Origin: Batkoa obscura | Taxonomy: Eukaryota > Entomophthoromycota > Entomophthoromycetes > Entomophthorales > Batkoaceae | DNA: 64,000 nucleotides | Direction of reading: 5' to 3' | NCBI GenBank assembly: GCA_030770535.1 | Contig: JASVEC010000028.1 | Location: forward strand, 62,001-126,000 | The notes under the pieces: model-generated | Databases searched by the model: none | Told to the model about the DNA's origin: nothing | The model's input: only the letters and a program-made list of their open reading frames with translations | Position numbers and translations under genes: made by a program | Shown here: positions 56,396-64,000 of the stretch, in pieces | Layout: every line of letters begins with the position of its first letter | Position numbering within the stretch: the stretch's first letter is position 1

Positions 56396-56730
56396 TTTTT
56401 ATAAAATTAAAACTTTAGAAAAAGAGAATTCATTAATTGGACTACTGTCCAATTTGGTCTAGAAAAAATTGAATGAAATTTTATTAGAATTAATAAAAAT
56501 ATTAATAATGTTAAAAAATTAAAGTACTTTTAGAAATTATATTTTAATATAAAATATTACTTATTTATTGTTTTTATTATTTAATACTTAACTAATTATT
56601 CAAAACAATCCTATCATATACTACTTTTAATACTTCTTTAAAAAATAAAATAAAATAAATAAAAACAAAAAATAAATTCTTTAACCTAATATAATTAATT
56701 TTATATCAAACAAATACTAAACCGTCACAT
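56396..56730. other. Intergenic stretch
   Basis: About 335 bases, A/T-rich. Carries the upstream region of the long dolichyldiphosphatase gene and the 3' end of the LETM1 gene. Confidence 0.5.
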
Positions 56731-58624
<1,894 letters not shown>

Positions 58625-59464
58625 ATTATTTTTTCTAATAATTTGATAATTTTGATTTCTTACAACTTTCAAAGTTAAATTTTTAAATGATTGAGATATT
58701 TCTAATTTTCACGTTTTATAATTTAAGCTTTTTTATGCTCATTTTTTGCAAGCAATTTTGCATAGCTTGGTGCTATAATTACCACGTATTGTTCTATTAA
58801 CAACTATTAATCGAACCCCGTAATGTTTAGAGTAGTAAATCTGTTAAACATTGTCGGATTTCAAAGGGTTAGATCATTTCTATTCATTTTTTATCTCTTT
58901 AGATTAATTTAATTATTATTGTTTATTATAACACAGATCGAAAGTTCACTATTACTAATTTGAAAAAACCAATGTTTTTAATAAAAAGGTACTTTATTGA
59001 TATCAAAAATAATTAACTACATGTTATCAAATAATAGTTTTAAACTTTCTATACAAAAAAAGTAGAAATTTTAGCTATTGATTATATTGATTTTAGATTA
59101 CAAAATAAAACTAAAAATAATTAGTTATAAATCCTAACCAATCATCGCAATTTTGAATTTTTACTAAATGAAATTGAAAAAATTAAAATATAAGAAAATA
59201 GGTTCAAATTGTATACTGTAACATTTTATTTAAAATAAAATATTTTTTATTGAATTTTAACAGTATTATTTGCCATCAATTATCTATAATATATAAAAGT
59301 TTCCTGTTATCGATTGACTTAAAACATCTTATAAATCTTATAAATCTTTGTAAATCTTTAAAAAAATTTAGCTCTAAATTAAGAATATTGACAAATAGAA
59401 CTTAACCAATGATAAAAAATAGGCTAAATGATTTGAATTTAAAAAAGGAAGTCGAGAAATTTAA

Positions 59465-59472
59465 TGACGTGA
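59465..59472 (+). promoter_or_regulatory. CRE-like site TGACGTGA upstream of FBP1
   Basis: TGACGTGA lies two bases before the TATA box and 58 bases before the FBP1 start. In fission yeast, fbp1 is switched on under glucose starvation by Atf1-Pcr1 at a TGACGT site; a like arrangement is possible here, by analogy only. A single site so close to a TATA box could also be chance. Confidence 0.4.
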
Positions 59473-59473
59473 G

Positions 59474-59480
59474 TATAAAA
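59474..59480 (+). promoter_or_regulatory. TATA box of FBP1
   Basis: TATAAAA, 50 bases before the start codon. Confidence 0.65.
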
Positions 59481-59529
59481 CGAGTTAAACTTACAAACAC
59501 TCATTAAATTTATTACTTTTTATTTAAAG

Positions 59530-60702
59530 ATGTCAGATCATACCCAAACCAATATTATTACTTTAACTAGACATATCGTCACTGCCCAAAATAAAATTAA
59601 AGAAGCTTCAGGTGATTTAACTTTATTATTAGCTGCTATTCAAGTCGGCTGTAAATTTGTTGAAGCTTGTGTACGTAAAGCTTCTTTAGTTTATCTGTAA
59701 GTTTAATAGAATTTCTATTAAATAACATATTTAACATTTAATATTTTATTATAGTACCGGTTTAGCAGGTATGCAAAATGTACAAGGAGAAGATGTTAAA
59801 AAATTAGATGTATTAGCCAATGAAATATTTATTCAAAACTTAAAAGCAAGTGGTAAATGTAAAGTGTTAGTAAGTGAAGAAGATGATGAGGCTATTTTTA
59901 TTGAAGGAGAAGCTGGATGCAAATATTGTGTTGTTTTTGATCCTTTAGATGGTTCTTCAAATATTGATGCTGGTGTTAATGTTGGTACTATCTTTGGTAT
60001 CTATCTTGTTAAACCAGGGTCGAATGGTACTGTTGAAGATGTACTTCGTCCTGGTAATGAAATGGTAGCTGCCGGTTATTGTATGTATGGTTCTTCTTGT
60101 AACTTAGTATTAACCACTGGTCAAGGTGTTAATGGCTTTACTCTTGATCCGGTAACAATTTCCGCTTTTTTAATTTTTTATTCTTTATTAATTAAATTTT
60201 TAGGCTATTGGCGAATTTGTTCTTACTCATCCAGACGTAAGTAATTATTTTAAAATAATTTTTATATTTATTTATATTCCTATTTCAGATTAAAATCCCA
60301 TCCCGTGGTAAAATTTACTCTGTAAATGAAGGTAATGCTGCTTATTGGGATAAACCATGCACAGAATACTTTAATAGTATTAAATTTCCTGAATCCTCAA
60401 AGAAACCTTATTCATCCCGTTATATTGGTTCTATGGTAGCTGATGTTCATCGTACATTATTATATGGAGGCATCTTTGCTTATCCAGGAGATAAAAAATC
60501 ACCCAATGGTAAATTACGTATATTATATGAATGTTTCCCAATGGCTATGATTATGGAACAAGCTGGTGGTAAAGCTACTACTGGAGATTTACGTATGTTG
60601 GATTTTGTTCCTAAAGGCATTCACGATCGTTCTCCTATCTTTATGGGTTCTAAAGAAGATGTTGAAGATATTGAAACTTTCTATAAAAAAAATTCAAATT
60701 AA
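59530..60702 (+). CDS. FBP1: Fructose-1,6-bisphosphatase
   Basis: Removes the 1-phosphate from fructose-1,6-bisphosphate, the committed step of gluconeogenesis; cytosolic. Four exons: 59530-59696, 59755-60151, 60204-60236 and 60289-60702. Reads DHTQTNIITLTRHIVTAQNK, SGDLTLLLAAIQVGCKFVEA (AMP-site region), YLTGLAGMQNVQGEDVKKLD, KVLVSEEDDEAIFIE, VVFDPLDGSSNIDAGVNVGT (metal and substrate site), MYGSSCNLVLTTGQGVNGFT, KIYSVNEGNAAYWDKP, RYIGSMVADVHRTLLYGGIF (signature), and ECFPMAMIMEQAGGKATTG. All key residues are present; about 337 residues. No proline after the first Met, unlike the S. cerevisiae enzyme whose Pro-degron drives its breakdown on glucose. Confidence 0.96.
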
Positions 60703-61787
60703 AAAAAATTAATTCTTTATGATTTAGCTTTAATAATAGTTATTATATTTAATTATGCTATTGTATATGTACTTTGTAAAATAGGTTAAGTATTATAAAA
60801 GTATAAGTCAATATTTTTATTTTGTTTAATTTAATAAACAAAATAGAAGTCATTAAAATATTTTACTTTTAATTCTTAGTTATTGATTCTTAGTTAGTAT
60901 TGTATAAAACGTAAGCATAGATTTGGTAAGTACATTGGAATAATTGAAGTGGAACAGTTTAATATAGTAATCTATATTATAGTTTAATATAATAGCTTAA
61001 TATGATAGTTTACAATTTGATTTTTGTAAATGAATTTTTTAAAGAACTTGAATTAGTAATAAAAGGTTAAATAAATCCGCAAGTTGAAGAATTATCATGT
61101 GAATATTGTTTATTAAGCATTTTCAGTATTTTTGTTGAAAACGTAACTTTATATTAGCAGATAAAATATAATGTCTTTTTTGTTTCATTGTTTTAGTTAA
61201 TTTTGTATAATATGAGTTCGAAAAAAATTCAAGTTCAAATTCAAATTCAAATTCAAATTCAAAAAAACAATTCTCATATGGAAATTTCTCTGTTTCATTG
61301 TTTTATCTACTTTTTGATCAACAAAGTTTTTAAAAAAGCTACTAGTTGAATGTCATAACAAAAACAACACTTTTAAAAAACTTATTTACAAAATTTAATG
61401 AATATTGGCAAGTTTGATTTAGAGAGATATTAAGTAAGTATATTTAAGAAGTTAAACTACAGAATATAATTTTTGATCTATTATATTAACTATAACTCCA
61501 TACTTTGATGGTCACAATACCAATACGTCAATGCACTCAACTTAGTTTAAACATTTGAAAAATAGAAAAGGATAAACTAAACATTCTAAAATTTAAGAAA
61601 GATTATTGGTTGAAATTAGAAGAAATGACAAATTAAATTCACATGAAAGAGTTAGACACCAATTCCAACGTCAATGAATTTTAAAAGCCAATAAAACTTA
61701 ATAAATAAAATTGGTTTGCTGAAAATAAGAGTATTATTGATTCAAATAAAAGTCACACTCACACGGAAAATGAAGCCTTAAAATAAA
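60703..61787. other. Intergenic stretch upstream of Fox2
   Basis: About 1.08 kb with no gene. An (ATTCAA)n array lies at about 61225-61262 (five or more units), and AATATAGT/TAATATAGC-type near-repeats at 60958-61005. Confidence 0.55.
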
Positions 61788-61795
61788 TATAAAAA
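61788..61795 (+). promoter_or_regulatory. TATA box of Fox2
   Basis: TATAAAAA, 60 bases before the start codon. Confidence 0.6.
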
Positions 61796-61854
61796 CTATC
61801 ATTTTTACTATTTTTTTATATTTTATTTCAAATTCAATTATTGTATATTTATAA

Positions 61855-64000
61855 ATGTCTCCTGATTTACGCTTTGATAATCAAGTTGTAATTGTAACTG
61901 GTGCTGGGGGTGGTAAGTAATTAAAATATTTGCTTTAGATAGCAATTAAATAAGTTATAAGCAGAATGCTAAGTTAAATTTAATAGGACTTGGTCGCGCC
62001 TATGCTTTATTATTTGCCTCAAGAGGTGCTAAAGTAGTTGTTAATGATCTTGGAGGAGGTCGTGATGGTAAAGGAAATAACTCAAGAGCAGCTGATGTAG
62101 TAGTTGAAGAGATTAAAAAAGCTGGTGGTGTAGCTGTAGCCAATTATGACTCTGTTGAAGATAGTGAAAAAGTTGTTGAAACTGCTATCAAAGCCTTCGG
62201 TAGAATAGATATCTTAATCAATAATGCAGGGTAATTTTGTTTCCATTATTTATGCCAATTGCTAATTATTCAAAGTATTTTACGTGATCGTTCTTTCGCT
62301 AAAATGGCTGATCAAGATTGGGACCTTGTAATGAAAGTCCATCTTCGTGGTTCATATAAGATGTCTAAAGCTTGTTGGGAAATTTTCAGAAAGCAAAAAT
62401 TCGGAAGGTAATTTAAATATTTAATGTATTAAACTTTATTTAATCTTTTAGAATTATTATGACTGCTTCAGGTGCTGGTCTTTATGGAAATTACGGACAA
62501 GCTAATTATTCATCTGGTAAGTTATTAGCTTTATATTTGACTTTATATTAAAATGTTTTATAGCTAAACTTGCTCTTGTTGCTTTAAGTAATACATTAGC
62601 TAAAGAAGGTGCTAAGAACAATATACACTGTAATGTTATTGCACCAATTGCTGCTTCACGTCTTACAGAAGATATTATGCCACCAGAGATTCTTGAAGCT
62701 ATGAAACCTGAATTTATCTCACCATTAGTAGCCTATTTATGTCATGAAAACACAGCAGAAAATGGCGGTATATTTGAATGTGGTGCTGGTCAATTTTTCA
62801 AACTCAGATATGAGCGTACTAAAGGATGCACTTTTAAAGCAGATTCAACATTTTTACCTGGTGCCATTGCCGCAAAATTTGATAAAATCATGGACTTTTC
62901 AGAAGCTAATCATCCATCAAGCATTGGAGAAACTGATTGGATCAGTTTACTTGAAGAAGCTAAAACCCTCACAACAAATGAATCTAAAGCTGATATGCGC
63001 TTAGATGGTCAAGTTGCCATTATTACTGGTGCTGGAAATGGCCTTGGTCGCGCTTATTCCCTTTTATTTGGTAAATTAGGTGCCTCTGTAGTAGTCAATG
63101 ATCTTGGAAAAGCTAAAGATGCTTCTGGTAACCTTGTACCTGCTGCCGACCTTGTTGTTGAAGAAATTAAGAAAGCTGGAGGTAAAGCTGTTGCGAATTA
63201 CGATTCAGTAGAATTTGGTGAAAAGATTGTCGAAACTGCTATTAAAGCTTTTGGACGTATTGATATCGTTGTCAACAATGCTGGTATCCTTCGTGATCGT
63301 TCTTTTGGAAAAATGAATGACCAAGATTGGGATTTAGTTTACACTGTCCATCTTAAAGGTACATATAGTGTATCCAAAGCCGCATGGCCATATATGCTTA
63401 AACAAAAATATGGTCGTATCATCAATACTGCTTCTGCTGTTGGATTATATGGTAACTTTGGTCAAGCCAATTACTCTGCCTGTAAATTAGGTATCCACGG
63501 TTTAACTCAAACTCTCGCTTTAGAAGGTGCTAGTAAGAATATCAAAGTCAACACTATTGCTCCAAATGCAGGTACTGCCATGACCGCAACTATTATGCCA
63601 CCAGAAATTGTTGAAATGTTGAAACCCGACTACGTTGCACCACTTGTAGCCTTTTTAGCTCATCCAGATGTACCAGAATCTGGTCAAGTTTATGAATGTG
63701 GAAGCTGTTGGATCTCTAGAGTACGCTGGCAACGTACCAAGGGTGCAGGTTTACCAGTAAATAAGGGAATTGCACCAGAAGATGTTGCTAAGATTTTTGA
63801 CAAAATCACTGATTTTACTCACCATACCTACCCAACTTCTCTCAATGAATCTGTAAGCACTATGTATGAAAGTTTCCAAGCACTCTCAGGTGGTGATAGT
63901 AACGAATCATCAGAAGATTTAGTTGGTAATATTGAAGCAGCTCTTAAATACCGTAGTGAGATAGCTGATTACAGTTACACTCAAAGAGATGTCATTCTAT
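61855..64000 (+). CDS. FOX2: Peroxisomal multifunctional beta-oxidation enzyme, two SDR domains (partial)
   Basis: Catalyses the hydration and dehydrogenation steps of fatty acid beta-oxidation in peroxisomes. Five exons seen: 61855-61912, 61987-62230, 62276-62407, 62452-62516 and 62564 to the right edge. SDR domain 1 (to about residue 300): [20 protein letters not shown] (Rossmann), [12 protein letters not shown], and [12 protein letters not shown] (catalytic Tyr and Lys). SDR domain 2: [50 protein letters not shown]. The tandem of two (3R)-hydroxyacyl-CoA dehydrogenase domains is the fungal Fox2 plan. The window ends in the linker after domain 2 (about residue 660), so the hydratase-2 domain and the peroxisomal targeting end lie outside. 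The TATA box is 60 bases upstream. Confidence 0.96.

Larger units (their letters stand above)
58625..59529. other. Intergenic stretch upstream of FBP1 and LETM1
   Basis: About 900 bases between divergent genes. Its right end holds the FBP1 promoter (TGACGTGA and TATAAAA). A T-arm-like word at about 58810 does not form a tRNA. Confidence 0.5.

Noticed and set aside
58795-58830. GGGGTTCGATTAAT on the minus strand, like a tRNA T arm
   Set aside because: The opposite half of the stem does not pair and no acceptor or anticodon arm can be found nearby.

Overview
The window is AT-rich nuclear DNA from a fungus. Most genes are compact and split by many short GT-AG introns (about 45-70 bases), so most proteins below were read across exons. 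Kch1, Mrp10/mS37, a Pcl-type cyclin, fungal-type transcription factor-like genes and a Fox2 protein with two SDR domains in tandem all point to fungi. High intron density, a two-RRM U1A, UBAC2/Dsc2, DNAJC17 and an apparent CENP-M argue against Saccharomycotina. An early-diverging (zoosporic or zygomycete-grade) fungus is my best guess, but this is inference.

Layout. Bases 1 to about 4430 are a piece of large dsDNA virus with a family B DNA polymerase: a fossil, cut by the left edge. From 4.5 to 7.4 kb lie repeats and a secreted 12-cysteine protein. From 8 to 17.8 kb is a gene-dense block: Ubp6/USP14, Psf3, Dsc2/UBAC2, U1A, a BRO1-domain protein and a DM9 lectin-like protein. From 18.0 to 24.9 kb are CENP-M, a tandem duplication of a transcription factor-like gene that also carried the 5' end of JIP5, and JIP5 itself. 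Next come mS37, a 3 kb gene-poor stretch, a Pcl-like cyclin, an NTF2-like protein, GlcNAc-6-phosphate deacetylase, a decayed AlkB-like dioxygenase, Kch1 and transketolase. Bases 42.4-48.6 kb are repeat-rich and hold the second 12-cysteine gene. From 48.7 kb on are DNAJC17, a short COG3, a small mitochondrial-like protein, EndoU, two dolichyldiphosphatase genes tail to tail, LETM1/Mdm38, fructose-1,6-bisphosphatase and Fox2, which runs off the right edge.

A family of about 98-base elements (13 copies, here called element G4) is scattered through the intergenic DNA. It has short inverted ends starting GGGG and 4-base A/T target duplications, so it behaves like a MITE. One copy contains a solo LTR and two copies form a long inverted repeat. 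The metabolic genes (transketolase, FBP1, Fox2, NagA) cover central carbon metabolism and growth on fat or amino sugars; FBP1 and Fox2 are neighbours on the same strand, consistent with shared use in gluconeogenesis from fatty acids, although neither is in an operon. The main unusual points are the CENP-M homologue with a partly kept P-loop, the 12-cysteine paralogue pair, the G4 element family, and the transcription factor duplication with sharp gene-conversion tracts.
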